Source of the DNA: Cupriavidus sp. AU9028
GTDB lineage: Bacteria > Pseudomonadota > Gammaproteobacteria > Burkholderiales > Burkholderiaceae
Assembly: GCF_019795295.1 (NCBI RefSeq)
Contig: NZ_JAIMCG010000011.1
Span: 101,375-165,374 of the forward strand
DNA length: 64,000 nt
Direction of reading: 5' to 3'
The stretch's first letter is position 1. Each line of letters starts with the position of its first letter. The notes below the pieces were generated by a model. The model saw only the letters and a program-made list of their open reading frames with translations, was not told the DNA's origin and did not search any database. Made by a program: the position numbers and the translations under genes. Shown here one piece after another: positions 37,045 to 48,059 of this stretch.

Positions 37045-37509
37045 ATGAGCGCCGCCCTGGACACCCCGTTGTTCGATCCCGCCGACTACCGGATGTGCGA
37101 AAGCCCCGGTTACCTGCTGATCCGCGCGCGGGCGGTGCTGAGCAACGGCCTGGAGCAGCAGCTTGCGGGCCTGGACATCACCCACGCCCAGGCGTCCTGC
37201 CTGCTGATGCTGGCGCAGAACCGCGCACGCACCGTCACCGACGTCGGCCGCGAGATGAACATCGACATCGGCTCGGTCACTCGCCTGATCAGCCGCATGG
37301 AAAAGCGCGGACTGGTCCGGCGCCAGCGCAGCGAGGCCGACCGGCGCATCGTCGAGCTGGTCATCACCGACCAGGGCCATGCGCTGGTGGCGCAGTTGCC
37401 CGCGATGATCTGCCGGGTGCTGAACCGCCATTTCGCCGGCTTCAGCCCGGAGGAGGTGGACCAGTTCAAGGACATGCTGCTGCGGATCATCGGCAACAAC
37501 AGCGGGTAA
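37045..37509 (+). CDS. MarR-family transcriptional regulator of the efflux operon
   Basis: 154-residue winged-helix dimer. The DNA-binding core runs from about residue 45: GLDITHAQASCLLMLAQNRARTVTDVGREMNIDIGSVTRLISRMEKRGLVRRQRSEADRRIVELVIT, with the recognition helix at NIDIGSVTRLISRM and wing residues EADRR. It is the first gene of an operon for a tripartite efflux pump, as in E. coli emrR-emrAB, so it is likely the local repressor released by a phenolic or other small ligand. A palindrome at 36946 is a candidate operator. Confidence 0.93.
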   Translation: MSAALDTPLFDPADYRMCESPGYLLIRARAVLSNGLEQQLAGLDITHAQASCLLMLAQNRARTVTDVGREMNIDIGSVTRLISRMEKRGLVRRQRSEADRRIVELVITDQGHALVAQLPAMICRVLNRHFAGFSPEEVDQFKDMLLRIIGNNSG

Positions 37510-37582
37510 GCGGCGCGCGCCTCCCTTCCCGCGCCGCTTGCATGCCGCGCCGTTCCCTTACCGTTTTCGTTACATCAGTTAC

Positions 37583-39100
37583 ATGCCTACCCTTCACTTC
37601 ACTCCTGCCGTGCCGGTCCGGCAGACCGCTTCCAGCCGCCGCCCCATCCGGGCCGCCGTGCTTGGCGCCATCGCCGCCGCCGTACTGGCCGGCTGCGCCT
37701 CGCTCGGCGACTCCCGGCCCACCCAGGTCGTGACGCAGCCCGAGCAGCTGGCCACCGCCGTCTCGCTGCCTGCCGAGCACGGCCAATGGCCGTCGGTCGA
37801 CTGGATCGACCAGTTCCAGGATCCCCAGCTGCACGCCCTGGTGCAGGAAGCCATCGCCGGCAGCCCCAACCTGCAGGCGGCGCTGGCCCGCGTGCAGGCG
37901 TCGCGCGCACTGGCCGAGGCCAGCCGCAGCGCGCTGTTCCCGCAGGTGGACTTCACGGCCTCGCTGCAGCGGCAACGCTTCTCCGAGACGGAGTTGTACG
38001 AGGGCACGCCGCGCGCCGGCACCTGGCAGAACCTCTCCCGGCTGCAGGCGGGCCTGTCCTATGACCTGGACTTCTGGGGCCGCAACCGCGCGGCGCTGGA
38101 AGCCGCGCTGTCCGACGACCGGGCCGCGCAAGCGGAAAGCCAGGCCTCGCGGCTGCTGCTGACGACCGCGGTGGCGCGCAACTATGCGCGGCTGGCGGCG
38201 CTGTACGCGCAGCGCGACGTCGCCGAACGCGCCATCGCGCAGCGCAACGATCTGACCGCGCTGTCGCGGCAACGGTTGTCCGCCGGGCTGGATACGCAGG
38301 TGGAAACCACCCAGGCCAGCGCCACGGTGGCGGCCGCCCGCACGCAATTGCAGCGGGTCGACGAGGAAATCGCGCTGGCGCGCAACCAGCTGGCCGCGCT
38401 GCTCGGCAAGGGTCCGGACCGCGGCCTGGCGATCGAGCGCCCCACGCTGCTGGCGCAGCCGACGCCGCAGCTGCCGGACAACCTGGCGATCAACCTGATC
38501 GGGCGCCGGCCGGACCTGGTGGCGGCACGCTGGCGCGTCGAGGCCACCTCGCACGACATCGAGGTAGCGCGCGCCGAGTTCCTGCCCAATATCAGCCTGA
38601 CGGCGGCGATCGGCCTGGCGTCGCTGGATCCGTCCAACCTGCTGCTCGGCGCCAGCCGCACGCTCGGCTTCGGCCCGGCCCTGCGGCTGCCCGTCTTCGA
38701 AGGCGGGCGGCTGCGCGCCAACCTGAAGGGACGCCACGCCCAGTACGACCTGGCGGTCGCCAACTACAACCAGACCCTGGTCGACGCGCTGCGGGAAACG
38801 GCGGACACGGTGACCAGCATCCGCAGTGTCGACCAGCAGATCGGCACGCAGCGCGAGGCGCTGGCGCTCGCCGAACGCGCCTACGAGCTGGCCACGACCC
38901 GCTACAAGGCGGGCCTGGGCACGCAGCTGACCGTCCTCAACGCGGAAAGCAACGTGCTGGAGCAGCGCCGGCAAGCCACCGATCTGCAGGCGCGCCGGCT
39001 CGACCTGCAGATGGCGCTGATGAAGGCATTGGGCGGTGGCTACCAGGATGGCGGCACCGCGAGTGCGGCCACGCGGGGCAAGGCGGCGCAGGCGAGCTGA
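37583..39100 (+). CDS. RND/EmrAB-type outer-membrane efflux channel (OprM/NodT family)
   Basis: Trimeric outer-membrane channel of a multidrug exporter, 505 residues. N-terminal lipoprotein signal (GAIAAAVLAGCASLG; Cys is the lipidation site). Two OEP repeats: first about 65-265 (WPSVDWIDQFQDPQLHALVQEAIAGSPNLQAALARV, LSYDLDFWGRNRAALEAAL), second about 270-485 (IGRRPDLVAARWRVEATSHDIEVARAEFLPNISLTAAIGLAS, VFEGGRLRANLKGRHAQYDLAVANYNQTLVDALRETAD). ATG 37583 gives a proper n-region; an earlier in-frame GTG is not needed. It follows marR by 73 bases and precedes emrA by 64. Confidence 0.94.
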   Translation: MPTLHFTPAVPVRQTASSRRPIRAAVLGAIAAAVLAGCASLGDSRPTQVVTQPEQLATAVSLPAEHGQWPSVDWIDQFQDPQLHALVQEAIAGSPNLQAALARVQASRALAEASRSALFPQVDFTASLQRQRFSETELYEGTPRAGTWQNLSRLQAGLSYDLDFWGRNRAALEAALSDDRAAQAESQASRLLLTTAVARNYARLAALYAQRDVAERAIAQRNDLTALSRQRLSAGLDTQVETTQASATVAAARTQLQRVDEEIALARNQLAALLGKGPDRGLAIERPTLLAQPTPQLPDNLAINLIGRRPDLVAARWRVEATSHDIEVARAEFLPNISLTAAIGLASLDPSNLLLGASRTLGFGPALRLPVFEGGRLRANLKGRHAQYDLAVANYNQTLVDALRETADTVTSIRSVDQQIGTQREALALAERAYELATTRYKAGLGTQLTVLNAESNVLEQRRQATDLQARRLDLQMALMKALGGGYQDGGTASAATRGKAAQAS

Positions 39101-39164
39101 GCGGCCTTCCTTCTTCCTCGCACCGAATTTCCGAATCACAAGACAGACCAGCATCGACATCATC

Positions 39165-40442
39165 ATGAGCGACGAGCAATCCGCGAACAACCGCACCACC
39201 CCCTCCCCTGCGCCGGTCGCCGCGCCGGCCGCCATGCCAGCTCCCGCTGCGGGCAATGGCAAGCGCAAACGGCTGCTGCTCGCACTGACCGCCGCCGTGG
39301 TGGTCGCCGGGCTCGCCTATGGCGGCTATTGGGGCGCGTACGCGCGCTATTTCGAATCGACCGACGATGCCTACGTCGCGGGCAACGTGGTGCAGGTCAC
39401 GCCGCTCACCTCGGGTACCGTGGTGGCCATCAGCGCCGACGACACCCAGCTGGTCACCGCCGGGCAGCCGCTGATCCAGCTGGACCGGGCCGACAGCCAG
39501 GTCGCGCTGGAGCAGGCCGAGGCGCAGCTGGCGCAGGCCGTGCGCGAAGTGCGCACGCTGTTCGTCAACAATGGTTCGCTCGCGGCGACCGTCGCCGTGC
39601 GCGAAGCCGATGTCGCGCGGGCGCGGGAAGACGTACGCCGCCGCGAGGCCATCGCCGGCTCGGGCGCGGTGTCGAACGAGGAACTGGCGCATGCGCGCGC
39701 GACGCTGCAGGCGGCGCAGGCCGCGCTGCTCGCCGCGCGCGAGCAGCTCGCCTCCAACCGCGCGCTGACCGACCAGACCTCGGTCGAAAAGCACCCCAAC
39801 GTGCAGCGCGCCGCCGCCAACGTGCGCGCCGCCTACCTGAACTTCGCCCGCTCGCAACTGCCCGCGCCGGTGACCGGCTATGTCGCCAAGCGGTCGGTGC
39901 AGGTCGGCCAGCGCGTGAACGCCGGCACGCCGCTGATGGCAGTGGTGCCGCTGGACCAGGTGTGGGTCGATGCGAACTTCAAGGAAGTGCAGATCGCCCA
40001 TATGCGCATCGGCCAGCCGGTCACCCTCCATGCGGATGTGTACGGCTCCGGCGTCGAATACCACGGCAAGGTGGCCGGCTTCTCGGCGGGCACCGGCTCG
40101 GCGTTTTCGCTGCTGCCGGCGCAGAACGCCACCGGCAACTGGATCAAGGTGGTCCAGCGCCTGCCGGTGCGCATCGCGCTGGACCCGCAGGAACTGCGGG
40201 ACCATCCGCTGCGCGTCGGGCTGTCGATGAACGTCACGGTCGACGTGCACGATGAAGGCGGTGCGGCGATGGCGAATGCCAGCAACACCGTCAATCCGGC
40301 GTTGAGCACGGCCGTCTACGACAAGGTCGGGCACGACGCCGATGCGCTGATCGCGCGCATCATCGCCGTCAACAACGGCGCGAGGGGGGCGGCGGCCGCC
40401 TCCCAGGCGGGTGCCCGTCCCGCGCTCGACAAGCAAGCCTGA
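39165..40442 (+). CDS. emrA: EmrA-type membrane-fusion (periplasmic adaptor) protein
   Basis: Links the EmrB-type transporter in the inner membrane to the outer-membrane channel. It has 425 residues: cytoplasmic Ala/Pro-rich N-terminus, one membrane helix (LLLALTAAVVVAGLAYGGYWGA, about 35-56), then ESTDDAYVAGNVVQVTPLTSGTVVAI (biotinyl-lipoyl half), a long alpha-hairpin (about 120-225, Ala/Glu/Arg-rich), SQLPAPVTGYVAKRSVQVGQRVNAGTPLMAVVPLDQVWVDANFKE (second lipoyl half and beta-barrel) and NWIKVVQRLPVRIAL. The alpha-hairpin and single helix are typical of EmrA/HlyD. It ends two bases before emrB. Confidence 0.94.
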   Translation: MSDEQSANNRTTPSPAPVAAPAAMPAPAAGNGKRKRLLLALTAAVVVAGLAYGGYWGAYARYFESTDDAYVAGNVVQVTPLTSGTVVAISADDTQLVTAGQPLIQLDRADSQVALEQAEAQLAQAVREVRTLFVNNGSLAATVAVREADVARAREDVRRREAIAGSGAVSNEELAHARATLQAAQAALLAAREQLASNRALTDQTSVEKHPNVQRAAANVRAAYLNFARSQLPAPVTGYVAKRSVQVGQRVNAGTPLMAVVPLDQVWVDANFKEVQIAHMRIGQPVTLHADVYGSGVEYHGKVAGFSAGTGSAFSLLPAQNATGNWIKVVQRLPVRIALDPQELRDHPLRVGLSMNVTVDVHDEGGAAMANASNTVNPALSTAVYDKVGHDADALIARIIAVNNGARGAAAASQAGARPALDKQA

Positions 40443-40444
40443 CG

Positions 40445-42049
40445 ATGTCGTCCACCGTGACCGCCGGCGCTGGCCGGCCCCCCCAAGCCCCGCCGGCACC
40501 GGCCCCGGCGCATCTGCAACCGTTGACCGGGGGCAAGCTGCTGGTCGGCACCATCGCGCTGTCGCTGGCGACGTTCATGAACGTGCTGGACTCGTCGATC
40601 GCCAACGTGTCGATCCCGGCGATCTCGGGAGACCTGGGCGTGTCGCCGAACCAGGGCACCTGGGTCATTACCTCGTTCGCGGTGGCCAACGCCATCTCGG
40701 TGCCGCTGACCGGCTGGCTGACCACCCGCTTCGGGCAGGTGCGGCTGTTCATCACCTCGATCCTGCTGTTCGTGCTGTCGTCATGGCTGTGCGGGGTGGC
40801 GCCCAACCTGGAAATCCTGCTGGCCGCGCGGATCCTGCAAGGCGCCGTCGCCGGGCCGATGATCCCGCTGTCGCAGTCGCTGCTGCTGTCGAGCTATCCG
40901 CCGCACAAGAGCACCATGGCGCTGGCGCTGTGGGGCATGACCACGCTGGTGGCGCCGATCATGGGACCGCTGCTGGGCGGCTGGATCTCGGACAACATGA
41001 CGTGGCCGTGGATCTTCTACATCAACATCCCGGTCGGCATCCTGGCGGCCTATGCGACCTGGGTGATCTATCGCGACCGCGAGACGCCAACACGGGTGCT
41101 GCCGATCGACCGGATCGGCCTCGCCCTGCTGGTGATCTGGGTCGGCTCGATGCAGCTGATGCTGGACAAGGGCAAGGAGCTGGACTGGTTCCAGTCCGGC
41201 GAGATCGTGGCGCTGACCGTGATCGCCGTGGTGGGCTTCCTGTTCTTCCTGGTCTGGGAGCGCCACGAGCCGCATCCGGTCGTCGACATCAGCCTGTTCA
41301 AGGGCCGCAACTTCAGCGCCGGCGTGGTGGCGATCTCGGTCGCCTACGGGCTGTTCTTCGGCAACCTGGTGATCCTGCCGCTTTGGCTGCAGACCATCGT
41401 CGGCTATACCGCCACCGATGCGGGCATCGTGATGGCGCCGGTCGGCATCTTTGCCATCCTGCTGTCGCCGGTGATCGGCCGCAACCTGCCGAAGATGGAC
41501 GCGCGCTGGGTCGCCACCGCGGCCTTCATCACCTTCGGCGTGGTCAGCCTGATGCGCTCCCGCTTCACCGTGGAAGTCGATACCACCACGCTGATGATCC
41601 CGACGCTGATCCAGGGCGCGGCGATGGCGATGTTCTTCATCCCGTTGACGTCGATCATCCTGTCCGGCCAGCCGCCGGACAAGATCCCTGCCGCCTCGGG
41701 CCTGTCGAACTTCGTGCGCATCACCTTCGGCGCGATCGGCGCATCGATCTCGACCACCATCTGGGAGAACCGCTCCGCGCTGCACCACGCCCGCCTGGTC
41801 GAGCAGGTCAACCCCTACAACCCGGTCTACACCGGGCACGTCGAGCAGCTGATGCAACAGGGCATGAGCCATGCGCAGGCGGTTGGCGTGATCGAGCGGA
41901 CCATCTCGCAGCAGGCGTCGATGCTGGGCGCCAACGACATCTTCTGGATCTCGGGCGTGCTGTTCTTCGTGCTGATCGTGTTCGTCTGGATGACCAGGCC
42001 GAAGAAGCAGTCCGGCGGGGCCTCGGCCGACGCGATGGCGGCGCACTGA
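40445..42049 (+). CDS. emrB: EmrB-type multidrug efflux MFS transporter (DHA2, 14-TMS)
   Basis: Proton-drug antiporter, 534 residues, about 14 membrane helices. It begins with MFS motif FMNVLDSSIANVSIPAISGDLGVSPNQGTWVIT (motif D1/DHA2 signature), then PLTGWLTTRFGQVRLFITS (motif A), LLAARILQGAVAGPMIPLSQSLLL, ALWGMTTLVAPIMGPLLGGWISD (motif C), WPWIFYINIPVGILAA, and a final cytoplasmic tail. It is last in the marR-oprM-emrA-emrB operon. The stop lies 31 bases from the convergent truB stop, with a GC-rich hairpin in the gap. Confidence 0.95.
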   Translation: MSSTVTAGAGRPPQAPPAPAPAHLQPLTGGKLLVGTIALSLATFMNVLDSSIANVSIPAISGDLGVSPNQGTWVITSFAVANAISVPLTGWLTTRFGQVRLFITSILLFVLSSWLCGVAPNLEILLAARILQGAVAGPMIPLSQSLLLSSYPPHKSTMALALWGMTTLVAPIMGPLLGGWISDNMTWPWIFYINIPVGILAAYATWVIYRDRETPTRVLPIDRIGLALLVIWVGSMQLMLDKGKELDWFQSGEIVALTVIAVVGFLFFLVWERHEPHPVVDISLFKGRNFSAGVVAISVAYGLFFGNLVILPLWLQTIVGYTATDAGIVMAPVGIFAILLSPVIGRNLPKMDARWVATAAFITFGVVSLMRSRFTVEVDTTTLMIPTLIQGAAMAMFFIPLTSIILSGQPPDKIPAASGLSNFVRITFGAIGASISTTIWENRSALHHARLVEQVNPYNPVYTGHVEQLMQQGMSHAQAVGVIERTISQQASMLGANDIFWISGVLFFVLIVFVWMTRPKKQSGGASADAMAAH

Positions 42050-42080
42050 GCAGCGCCGGCCGCAGCCTGCACCGGCCGGC

Positions 42081-43046
42081 TCAGCCCTCCAGGCGGACCA
42101 GCCGTTCCGGCCGCAACGCGCCTTCCCGGAAGCGCGCGACACCCAGCAGCCGGGCCGGCTCGCCACCGTAGACGCGGGCCAGCGTGTCCTCGCCCAGCCC
42201 GTCCGTGCCGACCGCCCCAGGAGCAAGGTCCCGGCCGGCGATGCGCTGGCCCTGCAGGAAGCGCCGGGCGGCGTCACCGTCCAGCGTGACCGGCACGCAG
42301 CGCTGCAGCAAGGCGTCAACCGGAGCCAGCAGCCCCGGACGGCCGGCGTCGTCATGCTCGCCCAGCTGTTCCAGCGTCACGGCGCCCGCCAGCGTCAGGT
42401 CGCCCACACCGGTGCGCCGCAGCGCCGTCAGATGCGCGCCGCACCCCAGTGCCTCGCCGATATCCTCCGCCAGCGTGCGGATATAGGTGCCCTTGCTGCA
42501 GGTGACGCGGATGGTGAAGCACGGCGCCTGCGGCAGCTCGGAGGCCAGCAGCGCAATCGCATGAATGGTGACGCGGCGGGCGGCGCGCTCGACGGTCTGT
42601 CCCGCGCGGGCATACTCGTACAGCGGCCGCCCATCCTTCTTCAGCGCCGAATACATCGGCGGCACCTGTTCGATCTCCCCGGTGAAACGCACCAGCATGG
42701 CGGCGATCGCCGCGCTGTCGCAGGTCACCGGGCGCTGCGCGATCACCTCCCCTTCGGCGTCGCCGGTGGACGTCCGCTGCCCCAGCCGGACCGTCGCTTC
42801 ATAGGTCTTGTCGGCATCCAGCAGATCCTGGGAGAACTTGGTGGCCTCACCGAAGCACAGCGGCAGCAGCCCGGTGGCAAGCGGATCGAGCGTGCCGGTA
42901 TGGCCGGCCTTGTTGGCGCGCAGCAGCCGCTTGGCGCGCACCAGTGCATCGTTGGACGACAGGCCGAGCGGCTTGTCGAGCAGCAGCACGCCATGGACAT
43001 CGCGGCGCGGCAGTCGGGGCGCCCGCGTAGCGTTGGAGTCTTTCAT
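42081..43046 (-). CDS. truB: tRNA pseudouridine(55) synthase TruB
   Basis: Makes pseudouridine 55 in the tRNA T loop. It has 321 residues. RRDVHGVLLLDKPLGLSSNDALVRAKRLL; catalytic Asp in NKAGHTGTLDPLATGLLPLCFGEATKF; KTYEATVRLGQRTSTGDAEGE; PPMYSALKKDGRPLYEYARAG; CSKGTYIRTLAEDIGEALG; then a C-terminal PUA-like region. It follows rbfA on the same strand, separated by a hairpin terminator that could reduce readthrough. Confidence 0.97.
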   Translation of the reverse strand: MKDSNATRAPRLPRRDVHGVLLLDKPLGLSSNDALVRAKRLLRANKAGHTGTLDPLATGLLPLCFGEATKFSQDLLDADKTYEATVRLGQRTSTGDAEGEVIAQRPVTCDSAAIAAMLVRFTGEIEQVPPMYSALKKDGRPLYEYARAGQTVERAARRVTIHAIALLASELPQAPCFTIRVTCSKGTYIRTLAEDIGEALGCGAHLTALRRTGVGDLTLAGAVTLEQLGEHDDAGRPGLLAPVDALLQRCVPVTLDGDAARRFLQGQRIAGRDLAPGAVGTDGLGEDTLARVYGGEPARLLGVARFREGALRPERLVRLEG

Positions 43047-43150
43047 CGATTGGGGAGTGCGCCGGGGGACGGCACGTGAACGGCGAATGGACGAACGAGG
43101 CGAGCAGCCGGGCGGCTGCGCCGCCGCCTGAGACGGCGGCAGCCGAACGG

Positions 43151-43175
43151 AAAACGGCCACCCGAAGGTGGCCGT
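43151..43175 (-). terminator. Intrinsic terminator/attenuator between rbfA and truB
   Basis: Perfect 9-bp stem ACGGCCACC (43154-43162) with GGTGGCCGT (43167-43175), tetraloop CGAA (TTCG on the minus-strand RNA), then TTTT on the minus strand. It lies directly after the rbfA stop, so truB expression depends on readthrough or a separate start. Confidence 0.75.
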
Positions 43176-43181
43176 CCCGAT

Positions 43182-43550
43182 TCAATCGTCCCGCGCCCGG
43201 GTCGCGTTCGCCTGGTTGATCAGCTTCGACATCTCGATCGCATGTTCGACCGAGGTGTCATGGAAGAACCGCAGCGTCGGCACGGTATGGATATGCAGGC
43301 GCTTGAACAGCAGCGAGTGCAGATACCCGGCCTTCTCGTTGAGAAGCGCCTCCGCCTCGGCAGGCTCGGCGCCCAATACGGTGAAGTAGACCTTGGCGTG
43401 CGCGTAGTCCGGTGTCAGCGACACCGACTGCAGCGTCACCAGGCCCAGCTTCGGCTCGCGCAGTTCGCGCTGGATCATCTCGGCCAGGTCCTTCTGGATC
43501 TGGTCGGACAGGCGCAGGTTGCGCGAAGAGATATTGCCTTTCTTGGCCAT
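43182..43550 (-). CDS. rbfA: 30S ribosome-binding factor RbfA
   Basis: KH-fold protein aiding 16S rRNA 5' end maturation and cold adaptation, 122 residues. Typical segments are [51 protein letters not shown] and [29 protein letters not shown]. It follows infB by 67 bases in the nusA-infB order. Confidence 0.97.
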   Translation of the reverse strand: MAKKGNISSRNLRLSDQIQKDLAEMIQRELREPKLGLVTLQSVSLTPDYAHAKVYFTVLGAEPAEAEALLNEKAGYLHSLLFKRLHIHTVPTLRFFHDTSVEHAIEMSKLINQANATRARDD

Positions 43551-43617
43551 GCAATCCGCCTATGTCGGCAATGGAACCGGGGCGGCGGCAGGCTCTCGCC
43601 CGCCGCCCCAACGCGCC

Positions 43618-46506
43618 TTACAGCGTGCGCGCGACCTCGGTGATTTCATACACCTCGAGCTGGTCGCCTTCCTGAACGTCGTTGAAGTTCTTGATCGACA
43701 GACCGCACTCGAAGCCTTGCTTGACTTCCTTGACGTCATCCTTGAAGCGCTTGAGCGAATCCAGTTCGCCCGAGAAGATGACGACGTTGTTGCGCAGCAC
43801 GCGGACGAAGGCGCCGCGCTTGACCAGACCGTCGGTGACCATACAACCGGCCACCGCGCCGATCTTCGGCACGCGGAACACCTGGCGCACCTCGACCTGG
43901 CCGATCGTGACCTCGCGCTTTTCCGGCGCCAGCATGCCCGACATCGCCGCCTTGATCTCGTCTACCGCATCGTAAATGATGTTGTAGTAGCGGATATCGA
44001 TGCCGTTGCTCTCGGCCAGCTTGCGCGCACCGGCGTCGGCCCGCACGTTGAAGCCGATGATGACGGCCTTGGAAGCGGTTGCCAGGTTGACGTCCGATTC
44101 GGTGATGCCGCCCACCGCGCCGTGCACGATCTGCACACGAACTTCGCTGGTCGACAGCTTCTGCAGCGACTGCACCAGTGCTTCCTGCGAACCCTGCACG
44201 TCGGCCTTGACGATCAGCGGCAGCGTCTGCACCTCGCCTTCCGTCATCTGCTCCAGCATGTTCTCCAGCTTGGCCGCCTGCTGCTTGGCCAGCTTGACGT
44301 CGCGGAACTTGCCCTGGCGGAACAGCGCGATTTCGCGCGCCTTGCGCTCGTCCGGCAGCACCAGCACTTCCTCGCCGGCGGCCGGCACTTCGGACAGGCC
44401 CTGGATCTCGACCGGGATCGACGGGCCGGCTTCCTTGGTCGGCTTGCCGTTCTCGTCCAGCATCGCACGGACCCGGCCGTAAGCGCTGCCCGCCAGCACC
44501 ACGTCGCCGCGGCGCAGCGTACCGCTGCTGACCAGCACCGTGGCCACGGGGCCCTTGCCCTTGTCCAGCTGCGCTTCCACCACCAGGCCCTTGGCCGGGG
44601 CCTCGACCGGTGCCTTCAGCTCCAGGATTTCGGCCTGCAGCGACACCTGCTCCAGCAGGTCCTCGATACCGGCGCCCGTCTTGGCCGACACCGGCACGAA
44701 CGGCGAATCGCCGCCGTACTCTTCCGGCACGACCTGCTCGGCCACCAGTTCCTGCTTGACGCGGTCCGGGTTGGCTTCGGGCTTGTCGACCTTGTTGATC
44801 GCCACCACGATGGGGACCCCGGCCGCCTTCGCGTGCGCGATGGCTTCCTTGGTCTGCGGCATCACGCCGTCATCGGCGGCCACCACCAGGATCACGATGT
44901 CGGTCGCCTTGGCGCCGCGCGCACGCATTGCCGTGAACGCCTCGTGACCCGGCGTATCGAGGAAGGTGATCACGCCACGATCGGTCTCGACGTGATAAGC
45001 GCCGATATGCTGCGTAATGCCACCGGCTTCGCCCGCGGCGACCTTGGTGCGGCGGATGTAGTCCAGCAGCGAGGTCTTGCCATGGTCGACGTGACCCATC
45101 ACGGTGACGACCGGAGGACGCGGCAGCTGTTCGGCGTCCGACTGCTCGTCGCCGCCTTCGATCAGCAGCGCTTCCGGATCGTCCAGCTTGGCCGCCAGCG
45201 CCTTGTGGCCCATTTCCTCGACCACGATCATCGCGGTCTCCTGGTCCAGCACCTGGTTGATGGTGACCATCTGGCCGAGCTTCATCATCTGCTTGATGAC
45301 CTCGGACGCCTTGACCGCCATCTTGTGGGCCAGATCGGACACGGACACCGTTTCCGGCACGTGCACTTCACGGACCACCGGTTCCACCGGCGCCTGGAAG
45401 GAGCTGCGGTGATCGTCCTGCTGATGCCGGCCGCCACGGCCACGCGGGCCGCCGCGCCAGCCGCCGACGCCGCCCGACGAGTCGCCGCGCGTCTTCAGGC
45501 CACCGCCCTTCTTGCGCGAACCTTCGTCCTGCCAGGTCGACGAGGCACCCTTGACCACCTTGCCCGTCTTCTTGTCGATGACGGTACCGGTGGCCGGCTT
45601 CTTGTCTTCCTTCTTCGCTTCGGTGGTGGTGCCGGCCGGCTTGACCGGCTTGTGCAGGGTGCCGCTCTGCTCGGCCTTCTTTTCCTCGGCCTTGCGCTCG
45701 GACGGCGCCTTCAGCACACGTGCCGGCGCGTTCAGCATCTGCTGGATCGCACGGGCCTCGGCCTCGGCGGCCTCGCGGCGCTTGCGGGCCGCATCTTCCT
45801 GCTCGGCGCGCGCCTTGTCGGCCGCGGCCTTGGCATCGTCCGCGGCCTTCTGCGCGGCCGCACGCTCGGCAGCCAGACGCGCCTTGTCGTCCTCGGCGGC
45901 CTTGCGGCGCGAATCGTCGGAAGCGGCGGCGGTCAGCGCGGCGGCTGCCGCGGCTTCTTCCTCGGCCTTGCGACGGGCGAGCTCCGCCTGGCGCCGCTCC
46001 TCGGCCTCCAGGGCCTCCTGACGGGCGCGGCGCTCGGCTTCCTCGCGCTCGGCTGCCTCGCGGGCTGCCTTGGCTTCCGCCTCCTGGCGCGCCAGCAATT
46101 CGGCCTGGCGGCGTTCCTCTTCCTCGCGGCGAGCCTGCTCGGCGTGGTCGACCACCGGCGCGGCCACCTCGTGGCCGTCCGCACCGGTATCCGCCGGCGT
46201 TTCGTCGCGCTGGATCAGCACGCGCTTCTTGCGCACCTCGACCTGCACCGTCCGCGTCTTGCCGGTGGCATCCGCCTGACGGATCTCGGAGGTTTCGCGC
46301 TTGGTCAGCGTGATCTTCTTGCGAGAACTGTCGTCGCCCTGGCCATGGGAACGCTTCAGGTAGTCCAGCAACCTGGACTTGTCCTGTTCGGTGATGACGT
46401 CCTCAGGCTTGGACTTGCCCACCCCAGCTGCCTGCAATTGTTCCAGCAGGGCAGCTGCGCTGCGACTCAGTTCTGCGGCCAGTTGGGCAACTGTTGTGCT
46501 TGCCAT
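43618..46506 (-). CDS. infB: Translation initiation factor IF-2
   Basis: GTPase that brings fMet-tRNA to the 30S subunit. 962 residues, long form. IF2_N domain ([28 protein letters not shown]) then a second N-terminal helix segment, a very long charged Glu/Lys/Ala/Arg linker (about 110-330) and a Gly/Arg-rich part, the G domain ([23 protein letters not shown]-loop near residue 470; [25 protein letters not shown]), domain II, and domains III-IV. The linker length is lineage-variable. It follows nusA by 77 bases. Confidence 0.98.
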   Translation of the reverse strand: MASTTVAQLAAELSRSAAALLEQLQAAGVGKSKPEDVITEQDKSRLLDYLKRSHGQGDDSSRKKITLTKRETSEIRQADATGKTRTVQVEVRKKRVLIQRDETPADTGADGHEVAAPVVDHAEQARREEEERRQAELLARQEAEAKAAREAAEREEAERRARQEALEAEERRQAELARRKAEEEAAAAAALTAAASDDSRRKAAEDDKARLAAERAAAQKAADDAKAAADKARAEQEDAARKRREAAEAEARAIQQMLNAPARVLKAPSERKAEEKKAEQSGTLHKPVKPAGTTTEAKKEDKKPATGTVIDKKTGKVVKGASSTWQDEGSRKKGGGLKTRGDSSGGVGGWRGGPRGRGGRHQQDDHRSSFQAPVEPVVREVHVPETVSVSDLAHKMAVKASEVIKQMMKLGQMVTINQVLDQETAMIVVEEMGHKALAAKLDDPEALLIEGGDEQSDAEQLPRPPVVTVMGHVDHGKTSLLDYIRRTKVAAGEAGGITQHIGAYHVETDRGVITFLDTPGHEAFTAMRARGAKATDIVILVVAADDGVMPQTKEAIAHAKAAGVPIVVAINKVDKPEANPDRVKQELVAEQVVPEEYGGDSPFVPVSAKTGAGIEDLLEQVSLQAEILELKAPVEAPAKGLVVEAQLDKGKGPVATVLVSSGTLRRGDVVLAGSAYGRVRAMLDENGKPTKEAGPSIPVEIQGLSEVPAAGEEVLVLPDERKAREIALFRQGKFRDVKLAKQQAAKLENMLEQMTEGEVQTLPLIVKADVQGSQEALVQSLQKLSTSEVRVQIVHGAVGGITESDVNLATASKAVIIGFNVRADAGARKLAESNGIDIRYYNIIYDAVDEIKAAMSGMLAPEKREVTIGQVEVRQVFRVPKIGAVAGCMVTDGLVKRGAFVRVLRNNVVIFSGELDSLKRFKDDVKEVKQGFECGLSIKNFNDVQEGDQLEVYEITEVARTL

Positions 46507-46583
46507 TCAAACCCTTTTCAATGCTCGGTTTCTACGTCGGGACAGTCTTGTGCGGAAAACGCGCTCGATGAAGAACGTGTCCC

Positions 46584-48059
46584 TCAGTTGAACCAGTGTT
46601 CCCGTGCTTTCATGATCAGCGCCTTGGCTTCGTCCTCGCCCACGCCGGTCATCTCGACCAGTTCGTCGACCGCCAGCTCTGCCAGATCGTCGCGCGTATG
46701 GATGTCGCGCTCCGCCAGCTTGCCGATCAACTCTGGATTGAGGCCGTCCAGCGAGCGCAGATCCTGCGACACCGCCTCGACCTTCTCTTCCCGCGCCAGT
46801 TCCATCGTCAGCAAGGCATCGCGGGCGCGGTTGCGCAGCTCGTTGACGGTGTCCTCATCGAATGCCTCGATCTCCAGCATTTCGTTGAGAGGCACATAGG
46901 CTACTTCTTCCAGCGAGGAGAAGCCCTCCTCGATCAGGATGTCGGCCACTTCCTGGTCCACGTCCAGCTTGGACATGAACAGCTGGCGCACCACTTCGCT
47001 TTCCTCGGCCTGCTTCTGCGCCGATTCTTCCTGCGTCATGATGTTGATCTGCCAGCCGGTCAGCTCGGACGCCAGGCGAACATTCTGCCCGCTGCGGCCG
47101 ATGGACACCGCGAGGTTTTCCTCGTCCACCACCACGTCCATGCTGTGCTTTTCCTCGTCCACCACGATGGACTGGACCTGCGCCGGGGCCAGCGCGCCGA
47201 TCACGAACTGCGCCGGATCTTCCGACCACAGCACGATGTCCACCGCTTCGCCGCCGATCTCGTTGCGCACCGCCGTCACGCGGGTACCCCGCACGCCGAC
47301 GCAAGTGCCGATCGGATCGATGCGCTTGTCATGCGCGACCACCGCGATCTTGGCGCGTACGCCGGGATCGCGCGCTGCCGCCTTGATCTCCAGCAAGCCC
47401 TGTTCCATCTCGGGAACTTCGTTCTCGAACAGCTTGATCAGGAACTGCGGCGAGGTGCGCGACAGCTCGATCTGCGGACCGCGCGCGGTGCGATCGACAT
47501 TCAGGATATATGCGCGCACGCGGTCGCCGGTGCGCAGGTTTTCCTTCGGAATGATCTGATCTCGCGCAAGCAGCGCCTCGACGCGGCCCGATTCGACGAT
47601 CAGCCCCTTCTTGTCGGCGCGCTTGACCGTGCCGGTCATGATCTTCTCGCCGCGCTCCAGGTAGTCATTCAGGATCTGCTCGCGCTCGGCGTCGCGGATG
47701 CGCTGCAGGATCACCTGCTTGGCAGCCTGCGCGCCGATCCGGCCGAATTCGACCGATTCGATCTGCTCCTCGACGAAATCGCCCAGCTCGATGTTGGCGT
47801 CCTGATCGCGGGCCTCGAACAGCAGGATCTGCTTGTCCGGCTCCTGCAGGCCCTGCTCGTCCGGCACCACCAGCCAGCGGCGGAAGGTTTCGTGTTCGCC
47901 GGATTCCCGGTCGATTGCCACGCGGATATCGACGTCTTCCTCGAATCGCTTCTTGGTGGCCGAGGCGAGCGCCGCCTCAAGGGCACCGAAAACCACATCC
48001 TTGTCGACGTTCTTCTCGCGCGCAAGCGCATCGACGAGCAACAGAACTTCGCGGCTCAT
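46584..48059 (-). CDS. nusA: Transcription termination/antitermination factor NusA
   Basis: Binds RNA polymerase and nascent RNA, affecting pausing, termination and antitermination. It has 491 residues: N-terminal RNAP domain ([38 protein letters not shown]), S1 domain, two KH domains ([73 protein letters not shown]) and two C-terminal acidic repeats (about 345-490, [60 protein letters not shown]). It overlaps the rimP stop by four bases. Confidence 0.98.
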   Translation of the reverse strand: MSREVLLLVDALAREKNVDKDVVFGALEAALASATKKRFEEDVDIRVAIDRESGEHETFRRWLVVPDEQGLQEPDKQILLFEARDQDANIELGDFVEEQIESVEFGRIGAQAAKQVILQRIRDAEREQILNDYLERGEKIMTGTVKRADKKGLIVESGRVEALLARDQIIPKENLRTGDRVRAYILNVDRTARGPQIELSRTSPQFLIKLFENEVPEMEQGLLEIKAAARDPGVRAKIAVVAHDKRIDPIGTCVGVRGTRVTAVRNEIGGEAVDIVLWSEDPAQFVIGALAPAQVQSIVVDEEKHSMDVVVDEENLAVSIGRSGQNVRLASELTGWQINIMTQEESAQKQAEESEVVRQLFMSKLDVDQEVADILIEEGFSSLEEVAYVPLNEMLEIEAFDEDTVNELRNRARDALLTMELAREEKVEAVSQDLRSLDGLNPELIGKLAERDIHTRDDLAELAVDELVEMTGVGEDEAKALIMKAREHWFN